From contig CM070515.1 of assembly GCA_036346375.1 (NCBI GenBank), forward strand, positions 21,164,423-21,228,422: a stretch of 64,000 nucleotides of DNA. Reading direction: 5' to 3'. The position numbers were made by a program, and so were the translations under genes. Under the pieces are notes generated by a model. The model ran no database searches. It was not told the origin of the DNA and worked only from the letters and a program-made list of their open reading frames with translations. This document shows positions 1 through 11,376 of the stretch, piece by piece. This DNA comes from Guadua angustifolia (Eukaryota; Streptophyta; Magnoliopsida; Poales; Poaceae). How positions within the stretch are numbered: position 1 is the stretch's first letter; each line of letters starts with the position of its first letter.

Positions 1-94
1 TGTTATATTCAACTTCTGTCTTTCCTTAGTGTCCTCATCTTCATCTTCAATGGTGATCAAATGAGCTTGTTTTTGAAATTTCCAAACTTTATTA

Positions 95-839
95 TGGCCG
101 AGTGCCCATGGTTCTTGGCATTTGAAGCATTTTCCCCCTGTCAATTTGTGTGATTGACAAGCAATTGACTAATCACTAGTACCTTTCTTAAGCATAATGT
201 TACCACCCTTCTGACTCAGGCTTCTAGATTGATTAATCTTTTCACGATGTCGTGAAGTCCATGTAGAATTTTTCTTATATGGAATGTTAACATCATAATT
301 TCTGCATGGGCATAGGCTTCTATTAGAGTACCCGGTGCAACAGGCTTCAAAGGAATATTAATATAATTTTTCAACCCTGATAAGAAGTAGTCCAGGAAAT
401 ATTCTTCTGGTAAATTTGGGTTGTTCCTCTTCACAAGATTCATCATTCCCTCAAATTAGTCAATATAAGTTTCAACAGTTCCAGTTTGTGCCAAACCTTT
501 GAAAGTGTGTGCCACTTCAATTCTAGTTTTAGCTACAAATCATACTGCAGAACTATGGCCAACTCAAGGTTCTAGTGTCAATTCGGTTGCTACTAATCCA
601 CTGGTCTGCCCTTCCTGTTAGGTAAACTTCAGCTATGGCCATTTTTGTTCTTCAGGTGTTCTGCACAATTCAAAGCACTTCTCGGTTTTCCTGATCCATG
701 CATCTAGTTTATCACCATCAAATTTTGAAAACTCAACCTTGGAACCTTTACTGAAGTTACTATTGTATTGATTCCTGTGCTCACTCTGTGATGCTGGCCA
801 TTTAGGTGCTCTGTCTTGGGTAGCCCCTTGTATAATCAT
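95..839 (-). pseudogene. gag capsid/nucleocapsid relic
   Basis: Minus-strand fragments together make a retrotransposon gag. The capsid part lies at 633-839 and 216-446. The nucleocapsid knuckle near 100-140 reads CFKCQEPWALGHNK, a CX2CX4-5HX4C motif in which the expected last cysteine is replaced by tryptophan. Several stops lie between the fragments, so no full protein can be made. Confidence 0.65.
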
Positions 840-1527
840 TTCTGATAGGGTGTAAATATCCTTGTTGCTGATAAGGATTGGTGTATGTTGGTCTCATAAA
901 GGGTAAATATTCCCTATGGCCATCAATTGCAGATAGATACTAACCCCAAATGTTCCAGCTGCAATACTGTCCATATTGTGCAAGTTAAATGGTATAGGTG
1001 GGGTATCATAATGGGGGTTACCTATTAATGTATTTGATGCAAATGAATGATCACTGCCAGAAGTTCCATGCATGTGTGCTGCTAACACTGTCGACCTTGC
1101 AATAGATCTTGCTGGGAATTTTCTATCCATTTCCAAATTAGCCATATTGCTACCCATCTCCACATGCCCAGATTTATCAACCAAAGTCTTGAGCATATCC
1201 ATCACTTGATCAATTTTGGCAGAATTTCCTTGCAACTGCCTCTAAAATTGATCCATTTGCTCCTGTACCAGACCGAGTTTTCCCCCATCTGTTGCTGTAG
1301 ATCCACCATTTCCTTCTTCAGCTCCTCAACATCACTCGTCAGATCTACTCCAGCATCATCATCAAAAACTTTCCCCCTTCGGCATCACCTAAACTTGTTT
1401 CTATTCTTTCCAAACAACATAGTGACGTTTTCCTTTGAGCTAGCTTTGGAATTTTACCTGGGAAATCTGTTCCCAAACACTCGATACTCAAGGTCACTTC
1501 CAATCTGCTCACAGCCAAGGATTGTGC

Positions 1528-1540
1528 TACTCTGATACCA
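1528..1540 (-). other. Primer-binding site (initiator tRNA-Met)
   Basis: The minus strand reads TGGTATCAGAGTA directly inside the LTR end, two bases from the terminal CA. This is the standard complement of the 3' end of plant initiator tRNA-Met and fixes the orientation of the element as minus. Confidence 0.85.
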
Positions 1541-1566
1541 TTTGACAGGGTTCCAGTAGAGAAATC

Positions 1567-1581
1567 CGAATAGGAAAAGGA
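1567..1581. repeat. Target-site duplication of LINE A, left copy
   Basis: The 15 bp CGAATAGGAAAAGGA here is repeated exactly at 9284-9298. It is followed at once by a T run (1582-1590), which is the poly(A) tail of a minus-strand LINE. Confidence 0.95.
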
Positions 1582-1706
1582 TTTTTTTTTGAAAACGCAA
1601 AACAGCAGTGGAACCCACTGCTGAAGGATTTATTAGAAAAAAGATGAAGACACAAAATGTACAAGAACTAGGCTAGCGAGGAGCCAGCCTAGAGAAAAGA
1701 AAATAG

Positions 1707-4700
1707 CTAGGAAAGCCTATGGGTCCAAGCAACAAAGTCTGGTCTATGAGAGTCTTGAATTCTAAAGGAGTGCAGATGAATTTGAGCTATAAACCATTCC
1801 TTCCAAGAAATAAAATTTGCAGGCAAGGAGTGAAAAAATTTATCATTCCGCTGTTTCCAAATTCCCCAGGAGGTGATTATGAAAGCCTCTAAGAAGAAGG
1901 GACTCCCATCAGATAAGAAAGCATTAGAAATTCTTTGGAAGATGGTAATGTTCAAATCCCAGACAATTTGAAGGGCATTCCAGCAGCTTTTACTGAAAGG
2001 GCAATCAAAGAAGAGATGATCTCTAGTTTCCTCAACTCTTAGGTCACAGAGAATGCAATTAAAGTTATTTCCTTGGATTTGGAGATTCTTCCTTCTAAGC
2101 AAATTCCTGGTGTTGAGGCGATCCCAGCATAAAAGCCAAGCGAAGACTTTCAATTTAGGAGAACATTTAGTCTTCCAAATCCAAAGAATAGGTTTGGGAA
2201 CTGTAATCTGATTGTAGGCAAACTTATAAAACTTGTTAGGGGCATACTCCATAGAACTCCAAATACAATGCCATTCATCATTGGAATCATTGATCAGATT
2301 ATGAGCTAGGAAATTCTGAAAGAGGAAGATTAAAGTGCAAAGAGATTCCAGGATTCTGAAGGAATGAAGCCACACTCAAATTAGAATTCTTGGTGAAGGA
2401 AGAGGTGTTGATATTTAGACCTCATATGAAAGTCATTCCAGATGTCATCCCAGAAAAGAGCAGTATCACCACGACCAATAGAACATTTGGAGGTTGCTCT
2501 GAAATAATCCATATAAGCTAAGATGTCCTTCCACCAAAAGGAACCCTTCTTCATGGAGACTTAGGGAAGATTGGACTGATAGTGGGAAGCCCAGATCAGC
2601 TGAACCCAGGGGATGTTGTTTTTGTTAAAGAACTTGTGCAGGAACTTCATCAAAAGAGAGATGTTGTGAAGTCTCAGATTGACGACCCCCAAGCCTCCTT
2701 TGTTTTTAGGTCTGCACACCATATCCCACTTCACCAAGGATCTACTTCTGCCATTAATCTCATTTTTACCCCATAAGCATATTCTTCTTTGTCAATTTTG
2801 TTAATGGTAGCAGACGGCAATTTCAAAGTGCACATAGCAAAAGTAGCCATAGAGGAGATAACAGAATTCACAAGCTGCAGCCTACCACCATAGGAGAGAA
2901 TGGTAGAAAAGGATGAGATTCTTTTGGAAATCTTGTTAACCATACTTTCAAAATCTTTAATTTGAGGTCTGAATGGACTCATAGGAAGGCCCAAGTAAGT
3001 GAAAGGAAATTTTTCAACTTTGCAACCGAAAAGACCAGCCAAGATTTCAATTTCCCCATCTAACAAGTTGATGGGAAGCATTCCAGATTTGTTATAATTA
3101 ATTTTGAGACCAGTTGCTGCAGCAAACGATTGCAGGAGACATTTGAGTTTAAAAATCTCATTTTGACACCCTTAATGAAGATGATGGAGTCATCAGCGTA
3201 TTGAATAACCGGGAAATCCATGTTGTGATCCATATTTAGGGGAAGGGAAAGAATACCCATATGGCTGGCTTTGTTGAGGATATATTGAAGGAGATCAGCA
3301 GCAATCGCAAAAAGAAGGGGAGAGATGGGATCTCCCTGCCTGACACCTCTTTTGCATTTAAATGAAGGACCAGGAACCCCATTCAGAAGAATAGAAGTAG
3401 ACGCAAAGCCTAAGATCTCAGTGATCCAGGAAATCCATCTCTCAGAGAAACCCAGAGCTTTAAGCATGGCCAAAATGGCATTGTGTTCGATGGAGTCAAA
3501 AGCTTTAGCAAAATCCAGCTTGATTAAAACAATTTTTTCTTTGGAATGATGACATTGATGGATGTATTCAAAACTCCAGACCAAACAATCTTGAATAGAT
3601 CTTCCTTTAATAAATCCATACTGGTTCGGGTGAACAATTGTGGAGATTACATTGTTTAGTCTAGAAGCCAGAATCTTGGTTACCAGCTTAACACTGAGGT
3701 TGAGAAGAGAAATAGGTCTGAAATCACTTGGGTAGACAAGATTATTGATCTTAGGAATGAGAACAATATAAGAATGATTAATGGCAGAAAGAGAAGAAGC
3801 TCCAGACTAGAAGTCAGTACACAATTTATAAAAATCATCTTGAAGAATAGGCCAACATTTTTTGTAGAACCTTGCGTTGAAGCCATCAGGGCCTGGAGCG
3901 CTATCAGTGTGGAATTGATTAACCACCTCATCAATCTCTTGCTTAGAGAAAGGAAGATCAAGGTCTTGGAGGCCATCCTTTTGAGTTATGAGACTATGAA
4001 GGTCAAAGGACATAACAGGATTCATCGAAGATCCCATCCTATCGAAGAAGAAATTAAAGAGGAGACTGGCTTTGGCATTATGTTCGTAGAGGATGTCTCC
4101 ATTGTCAGTGGTGAGGGAGGTAATAAAGTTATGCCTATATCTTTCAGTGGCTTTGCCATGGAAAAATTTAGTGTTTTCATCACCAAGCTGAATCCAACGA
4201 ATCGTACAACGATTTTTCCAGTAAGAGTTTTGAATGTCCAAGAGAATGAACAAATGCCCTTTAAGGATAATTCTGAAATTCCTTTCATGAGGGAATAAAG
4301 GCCTGTAATCCTCAATCTTGTCAAGAGTCCCAATCACGGAGGAGCAATGGGAAATTTGCGCTTTGATGTGGGAGAATTTGGTCTTCCAGATCTGAAGATC
4401 AAATTGGAGCTTATGAAATTTAGAATTGATATTGATAGCAGCATTATCATCCCCATTAGGAGTAAAATTCCAGGCTCTTTAAACAATTTGTAAAAAATCA
4501 GATTGAGCCAACCAGAAATTTTCAATTATGAAAACAGAAGCCTTCGGAATGAAAGTCTGAATTCTCGCTAAGCAAGGAACATGATCAGACATAGTTCTAG
4601 AAAGAGGAAGCCAAAGAGTACTAGGAAAAGATTGAGTCCAATGAATTGAAGTGAAGCACCAGTCCAATTGTTCTAAAAGAGGGTTAATTTGCATGTTGCT

Positions 4701-5201
4701 CCAAGTATATCTCATACCTTTAAGTGGAATCTCAATAAGGCCTAAGTAGGTAATAATCTCATCAAAACGCTGGGCATCTGAAAGTCTACCACCAGGTTTA
4801 TTTCTGTTAAGGGAAGATCTATAAAAGTTGAAGTCACCCAAAAGCATATGATCTTCATCATCTTGGAAAGAGATATTAGACAACCAGTCGAGAAAATCCG
4901 ATCTACCTGGCCCAGAACAAGGCCCATAAATAGAGATCAAAGTCCAAACTTTGCCATTAAGGTTGGAGGTGAATTTAACCGAGAGGGCAAAAGGAGAACT
5001 GAAAATGATTTGACCATAAAAGGTGGAACTAGTCCAAGCAATCAAAATGCCGCCCGAGGCGCCAATAGAAGGGGAGTACGCAAACTGATTGAACCTCTTG
5101 GGGACAAAGGATTTGAGGATTGAATGGTTAAACCACGATCTTTTAGTTTCTTGGATTGAAATGACAAAGCAGCCTGATTCAATAATCTTAGCACGGAGCA
5201 A
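1707..5201 (-). pseudogene. LINE A ORF2 (endonuclease and reverse transcriptase), broken
   Basis: ORF2 nicks the target and reverse-transcribes the element RNA. The endonuclease part (5201-4479) shows QETKR, GDFNFYRS and SDHVPCL, the usual catalytic blocks. The reverse transcriptase (4337-3060, in two frames) shows APGPDGF, KLDFAKAFDS, RGVRQGDPISPLLF and the catalytic YADDSIIF. A stop near 3805 and a shift near 3770 separate its halves. The zf-RVT tail (2375-1707) shows CILCDLRVEETRDHLFFDCP. No uninterrupted protein remains. Confidence 0.85.
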
Positions 5202-5916
5202 GTTGCATTTAAGTTGGTCATTTAATCCCCTAACATTCCAGTTGAGGATTTACCAATTACAGGCAGTGATTATTTGAGGACATGGGCGTAGAAATGGAGA
5301 GCCAAAGGCTAGTCCAAAAGTTGTCAACCCGGGTCATTGAAAAAAGCTTCCTCATGAGAAAACCATCTAGAGAATAACAAACCCGATCAGAAAGGGTTGG
5401 GTCTAGGAATGTAGAAACCCAGGGAGAAAAAGTAACCATCCCAGAAAGATGCAACATATGTCCCAAGGCCATCAGAAAACCAAGACATAAATGAGACCAA
5501 GACAGCCCACAGAAATCATTGTAAAGAGGTGAAATAGTGGCGTTTAAGATCATAGTCCCCATATCCATAGGAGAATGAAACATAGAAGTGCAACCATTAA
5601 AGGTAAGCATACTACAAAAGGGACAAATAAAAGTATTGACCACTCCGTCGAAGAACCTGTCCTGGTATATCATTCTTGGTCGTCGATCTTGAAGAGAGCA
5701 TCCCAAGCCACCTCCTTAGGAGAGAGACCGCACTTGTCCACTCCTATCCTCTGAATGACATTAACAGAGATCATAGGAGTACAATTTTTTAGCTTATCAA
5801 CTTCTTTAATAAAAGGGAAGTGCTAAAGAGCTTGAGAGCCAGAGACCATGTTATAAGACGGAATAGGAGAAACATACTGCTTTTGAATGGAAGGAGATCC
5901 CTTGAGAGACGCCCTC

Positions 5917-8900
5917 TTATTTTTTTTTGAAGAGAGAGGAAACACTTGGTTGCCTTAAACCTTTGTATTTTCCTTTGATCCTCTCACTTCTTCTGAAACT
6001 GGTAGAGACCATTTGATGATCAGGGACGTCAAACCAATCAGATTCATTCCGGTTATCATCATGGGAAGTATTAACAATCTTGTCAGCTTTCCTCTTCTTT
6101 TCATAAACCACCGAAATTCTGGAATGAATATCAGGAAGAATCAGTTGTCCTGCGTGCTGATCAAAAGCTACAACATGCTTGGGGGAGGGGTCATAAGCCG
6201 GTGGCTGGATTAAAGCCAAAAGCTGGTGAGTCATAATTCCATAGTTGAAAATGGAAGTGATTACTCTGGGCAGAGACAGGGAGATCTTAAAGATTTTGTT
6301 TAACTCAAAAAACTTGATGAATTGATGTAATACTAAGGTGGACGGCACCGAGACTCTGAAGATTGATTCTTTCTTCCCTGAATCTTCAATCATCTTTAAG
6401 CGAAAACTTGTGTTGGATGTTTTACAAATGCAGATTTCACTTGCCGATGCTATAGCCACAGACTGCAGTCTAGGAGTGGAGTCATAGTTGTCAGATTGAA
6501 CATCAATTTCCTTTTGATCCACTGGCAAAGAGTCCAAGTCTAAAGCCTCATCATCTGAGAAATCTAAATCATTTAGTTCCTCCTGTATCTGATGCGCAGG
6601 TAGGGCAATAACCACCTCCGGATTGTCAACAGCATTAACTTGTTGATTCCAATTCTGAATGCCTTGCCCCCTGGATAGCCACATTATGGGCCAACAAATC
6701 CCAGGCCTGGTCCCCTGGAGCTTGGACAAGTTGGTTGTTCAAAGGAGGTAAGGGGCCCTGATCATGTTGCAAGGCCTGAGGACCCTGGTTCTGAAAGCCA
6801 TCCTCTGGTAAGAAAGGATCTTCATCAGCAAGTATGTTGGCATCCGTAAACTCATGAAAGAGGATGACAATGGGAACCGTCTAGGAAGAAGCAGCTCCGT
6901 GAGGGCCAGAACCCATCCTGATAACCAAATTCCTTGGGACATCCTCAGGACTATCAAAAAGACATTGGACCAATACATGGGAAAGAATTCTGTTGTCCAA
7001 CCTCCATCTTACCAGACGACCAAACGAAGCACAAGCTTGATCCAAATAATGATCAGACCTTAAATCAAGGGGAAAACCGAAGAGCATAAACCATCCTAGT
7101 CTAGCATATGGAGCATTTATGGCATTGCTAGCCCTATCATGCTGTAGAAAATGAACCCTGATGCCTCCAATGAAGTGGTCACCGATATTAATAAGTCTAT
7201 CCCTATTGAAAATATTGTTGAGTTGGAGGAGCCCTAACGGAACCGAAATTCGACTTCTATGTAATCTCTGACCTAAATGAGGAAGTCATCATAGTCGGCT
7301 TCAGCAAGCTCACCATCTCTATCCACAGCTAGGACCCATTCTTCGTGATCTCTAGTCGGGTGACCGCTAATGTGGACCATCCTGCGGGCGGACCTCAAGG
7401 GACCACCGTCATCGGGGTGGACATCTTGAGGGATGAATCTTGCGGGATTGAAATGCACATTCGCCATGATGTTTTCGGAGGACTCCACAAGGTTGAGAGG
7501 AGAGTGGAAACGATGATGGAGCCGGGAAGGCGAAGAGTTTTTTGGGGAGCGGACCTCAAAAGCTGGTGTGGTTAACTGCACCTTGGGAACCCGCGAGGAA
7601 TTTTTTTCTCTCCATCTCCACCATTGGTTGATTTGTTTTTTGAAACAGTCTTCCATCCAATGGCCGTAATTAAAACAGAATGAGCACCTGATAGGGCAAT
7701 AAGCAGAAACATCCTTATGATCCACCCCTTGGCAGCGCAAACATCTAAAAGAAGATCCAGGGCAATCTTGGCTAGAAACAGGAGGACTGTTCAAATTCCA
7801 AGAATGCCCCCTTTTACCAGCCGCTTCCTTACGTCCCATCAAATTACGCCCGGGAGCATCGGGAACTTTCAAGATCTTTTGCCCAGACTGAAACTCGATT
7901 TCTTTGCTCGGAGAGGAATTTGAATTCAAATCATATTTCCGAGTATGAGCTTGTGAAGAACTATCCAGAGAGACACCATTCTTTGACTTGTTGATGGGAG
8001 AAGAATAACCAATTTGAAAGGAAATATTACCAGGATTTGAGTGAATAACCATTGAGCAAGAACAGATGATATCTCCAACTTTGAAGGCAATCGTAGACCC
8101 ATTCTGATGATGAGAAGCTATAAAACTTGTATGAGAATGATTGATAGGCCTATTAGAAAAATGAAGATCATCCGCAAAAGAGACTTTTTTCGCATTAGCT
8201 TTATTTGATAAAGAATCCATCTTTAAGGTGGGAATTTGATGGGAGGTGGAAGAACCAAACGAAAGACGCTCATTGATAAATTTATCTCTGTCGGCTCTCC
8301 AATAGGGATCATTGGCTCTCCAGTGATAGAAATACACATCAAAGTGTTGCATAGTGATCCTTTTCAGGTGGCAAAGATGAAGACCTACAGATTTGTTTGC
8401 CACTGAAATGCGGAAATGGCGACCAACAATATTTAGCACATGAAAACCATTAGGAATGCCACCAAGAATTGAGCTTAGCGCCACAGCAGCTGAAGAAGAA
8501 TTAAGCTTGAAGGAGTGCCTTCTGAAGTGAACCAAAAGATAGAAAAATCCTTCGAGGAAGAAGCTGCATAATGAACATCCGAACCAAAGGTTCGCCTGAT
8601 TTCTTATTGGAAAAGAGAACCGATGTTGAAATCCAAATTGATATCTTCAATGTTTGGACGAAGATCATAAACCTTCTGACTCATTTTTCTAGAGAGACGA
8701 GAGGACCATTCAGCTTCTTCTTCAGCGATCCAGGTTTGATAATCCTTAAGCCAGTTCGGACCACCATCTCTCCAGAGGAAAAAGGACACATCAAAAGAAG
8801 ACGAAACAACTCTGTTGAGCCTTAGGACCAAGAAAGCAACCTTCTTTGATGGAACTGAGAGACGGAAGTGAGTGCTGGAAGCTTGCCAAACATAAAATCC

Positions 8901-9131
8901 AGCTGGAGCACCCCCGAGAATCGAGTGCAGAGTTCGAGCAACAGAAGAGGGATCAAGACGGAAAGAGAACCGCTTGAAAACAACCAAAAGAAAGAAGGAC
9001 CCTTGAGGCGAAGAGGAAGCATGATGAACAGACGAACCAGCGGAGCGAAGCACCAGGGAGCAAAATGAACACCGAGATCTTGGTACCACTGGACCGGGAG
9101 AGATGGATTGGCATCTTGATGACCCATCCAA
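5917..9131 (-). pseudogene. LINE A ORF1 (nucleic-acid binding), broken
   Basis: ORF1 of plant L1 elements encodes an RNA-binding protein. Here it is spread over 9131-8604, 8535-7273, about 7087-6739 and 6729-5917 in shifting frames. The second block holds zinc knuckles around 7740-7650 (CLRCQGVDHKDVSAYCPIRC, then CSFCFNYGHWMEDC). An N-terminal domain of about 90 residues occurs twice: once in 9131-8604 (with SILGGAPAGFYVWQ) and again at the start of 8535-7273 (with SILGGIPNGFHVLN). The tail is acidic and ends in a basic KKK run. The exact start and the number of breaks are uncertain. Confidence 0.7.
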
Positions 9132-9283
9132 CGTGTATCCGTGTGTCTTTGCATTGCATAGTTGATGCCTGAGGCTACAGCCTGGTGCGTGTTGATTGCA
9201 TTATTGCTGTGGCAAGGGTAAGCGTAAATCAAACTAGATTAGAACTGCTTTGATGCCAGAGGAGCGGAGAAATGCTGCCAACT

Positions 9284-9298
9284 CGAATAGGAAAAGGA
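9284..9298. repeat. Target-site duplication of LINE A, right copy
   Basis: This is an exact second copy of the 15 bp at 1567-1581. It marks the 5' end of the LINE and the return to LTR sequence. Confidence 0.95.
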
Positions 9299-9687
9299 AT
9301 TGCACAAGGAAATTAAAGAAAACAAAAGGAAAAATTGAGTCGAAGATCTTTTGATAGCTAAAATGGAGAAAGTAGACATTTATGACATTAACAGAGTCTT
9401 TTTCATGCCTTCTATTACAAGGGTTATGGATTTTATAGCCTACAATAGAAAAGCATGAGGCAAAAGTACTAGGGTTGGTCGGTGAACAGTAAGGGAAAAC
9501 AAAGAGTTAACGGGAAACAGTAAAGACCGAATCCAATATCAGCCGTTGGATCTAGCCTAAACGTCATTATTCAATCATGGCCACCAGATCTTCATAACCG
9601 CATTAGACAGCCTTTCATTCGTCCGATTGAACTAACCGAAGCGGTATGGCACAATCATAGTGATTCCCTAACTGAAATAACTCCCTA

Positions 9688-9900
9688 TGGCCTGTTTGGT
9701 TGGAGGAAATTGACGGAAGAGAATGTGAATTGAGAGAGATGGGTTATAAAATCCTTTGATTGGTTGGTGGGAATTAGAGAAGGGAATAGGAGTTTACAAC
9801 TTAAACGTAGGGAATTCAATTCCCTGCCTCCCCCCTGGAAATTGAAGTCTCGCTTAATTCCCTTGTCCATTCCCATTTCCCAACGATGCCAAACAGGCCA
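9688..9900. mobile_element. Tourist-like MITE (213 bp)
   Basis: The terminal inverted repeats are TGGCCTGTTTGG at the left and CCAAACAGGCCA at the right. They are flanked by the 3 bp duplication CTA (9685-9687 and 9901-9903). A 3 bp duplication and this terminus suit a PIF/Harbinger-type MITE. It has no coding capacity and sits inside the gypsy LTR. Confidence 0.85.
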
Positions 9901-10020
9901 CTAGAGTTTTGAATCTTCAGTTCTTCAGGTGTCAGACACGCGGTTTGTTCCGGGCTACGATTGCGAAACCTGATCCAACTTGGGCTCGCACCACCCTTGC
10001 CGTTTCTTACTAATATGTCA

Positions 10021-10543
10021 AGATTATGACCTTAAATCGAATGGGAGATGCTCAAATAGGATTGAATCGCAGAATCTAATTTTTTTTAAAAAAAATTGCA
10101 CAAATAGTGAAGCATGAATGAAAGGTACGGTGATTACTTACCCCTCTATCTGCTTCAAGATTTGTGTAACTTGTATCAGGAGAATGATGCATAGGAGCAC
10201 TACTCTTTTTTTTTACATCTACCATGTATTTCACAAGTGATCTTAGTGTTTAGTTAGTCATATGACACCCACTACTTGACTAATAAGTGTGAACACTCAT
10301 TTATTTAGTCCCCAAATGCTTCAAAAATTCCTCTCAAATATTAATTGAAACTTTTTTTACAAGGTTCCACATTAAATCACGGCTACTAAATGATTCTTCA
10401 ATATACAAATCACTCCTTAAATAATAAAGCAACCCTTGTATTTTATTTCATGCCTTTTAGCATCAATCTCCTTTCCATGCTCCTAGCTGGGGTCAAACCG
10501 ACTTCCGTGACATTCTTCCTTTTAGGTTTAGCGTTTTCGCTAG
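10021..10543. other. Intergenic, AT-rich, no feature seen
   Basis: This is a short stretch between the gypsy LTR and LINE B. I see no reading frame, RNA gene or element termini in it. The first 5 bases (AGATT) would be one side of the gypsy element's target duplication. Confidence 0.5.
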
Positions 10544-10554
10544 TACCATTAGCT
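10544..10554. repeat. Target-site duplication of LINE B, left copy
   Basis: TACCATTAGCT here is repeated exactly at 15982-15992. It is followed by the T run of the LINE poly(A) tail. Confidence 0.9.
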
Positions 10555-10750
10555 TTTTTTTTTAGATAATGGATCACAAAAATCCGGCTTCATCTCTCTT
10601 TGAGAGAATCAGACCAACTTATTACAAACCGACGATGAGATAACAATTACAAAAAAACCAAATCCTCAAACAGAGTAACCAATTCTAAGTACAAAAGGCC
10701 AACCATACGAAGCAAAAAGCGCAGTTACGGTCTCCAAGAAAGGCAAACAT

Positions 10751-11376
10751 CTAGAAGACCCTCTTTAGATGAGTCATTTTGTTGTAATTTGGCCCATGTA
10801 CGGCTTGCCGTTCGTTCCTCCTAACAATACTCGCAAAAAAGGATTTAGGTATGTGCTTGTCAAAAAGCAAAGTCATTCTGGTTAACCATAAGGCCCAATG
10901 ATTCCTAAGAACCCCGATAGTAATACTGAAAACTGAGTGACCCCCTTGTTGCAACCACCCATTGAATAAATGATGTATATTGACAGTGGGGAAATACCCA
11001 AAGTCATGTAAACTAATCGCCACAGAAATTTAGCATAACAACAATTGATGAAAAGATGATGGATAGTCCCAGTTGTACTGCAATAACAACAAGACTTATC
11101 ACCACTCCAATTGCGCCGAACTAGATTATCCTTAGTCAATAACACCCCCGTCTTTATATACCATAAAAAAAATTTAATCTTTAAAGGTAATCTAGTACGC
11201 CAAATCTCCTGTGATACCTTAATACCATTGTTAACCAAGAAATTGTACATGGATTTCACCGAGAACAACCCATTAGAATGAAGATGCCACTTGAAAGAAT
11301 CAGTCCCTTCCTGTAAATTAATATTAATCGTTCTCACAACTAAATTGCCCCATTCAATGAGTTTAGTCCCAACCAA
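10751..11376 (-). pseudogene. LINE B ORF2 C-terminal zf-RVT part
   Basis: After the frame change, the coding sequence goes on as the usual zinc-binding reverse-transcriptase tail. It reads IWRTRLPLKIKFFLWYIKTG and then CCYCSTTGTIHHLFINCCYA. A second shift near 10900-11020 leads to the last fragment, which ends at 10751. Confidence 0.75.

Larger units (their letters stand above)
1..1542 (-). mobile_element. Ty3/gypsy-type element, gag and leader part
   Basis: This is the 5' internal part of an LTR retrotransposon lying on the minus strand; the pol region would be beyond the left edge. Minus-strand reading gives gag-like protein (segments FSKFDGDKLDAWIRKTEKCF and EEYFLDYFLSGLKNYI), then a zinc knuckle near 100-140, then highly acidic residues. 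The leader ends at a primer-binding site next to the LTR at 1543. The reading frame is broken by stops and shifts (fragments 633-839, 216-446), so the element is decayed. Assignment to gypsy rather than copia rests on the retrotrans_gag-like sequence and is moderately sure. Confidence 0.75.
1582..9283 (-). mobile_element. LINE A (L1-type non-LTR retrotransposon)
   Basis: This is a 7.7 kb non-LTR element on the minus strand bounded by an exact 15 bp duplication, with its poly(A) end at 1582-1590. In its own direction it carries ORF1 (about 9131 to 5917, with CCHC knuckles), then ORF2 with an apurinic endonuclease domain (5201-4479), a reverse transcriptase (4337-3060) and a C-terminal zf-RVT domain (2375-1707). 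Stops and frameshifts break both ORFs, so it is inactive. It is close to full length and unusually long because ORF1 is long. Confidence 0.9.
1543..10020 (-). repeat. 5' LTR of the gypsy element, split by a LINE and a MITE
   Basis: The LTR begins on the plus strand with TGACAGGG next to the primer-binding site and ends with TAATATGTCA at 10020, giving matching TGACA/TGTCA termini. It survives as 1543-1581, 9299-9687 and 9904-10020, about 545 bp in all. The LINE at 1582-9283 and the MITE at 9688-9900 account for the rest. The partner LTR and the element's target duplication lie outside the window. Confidence 0.75.
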
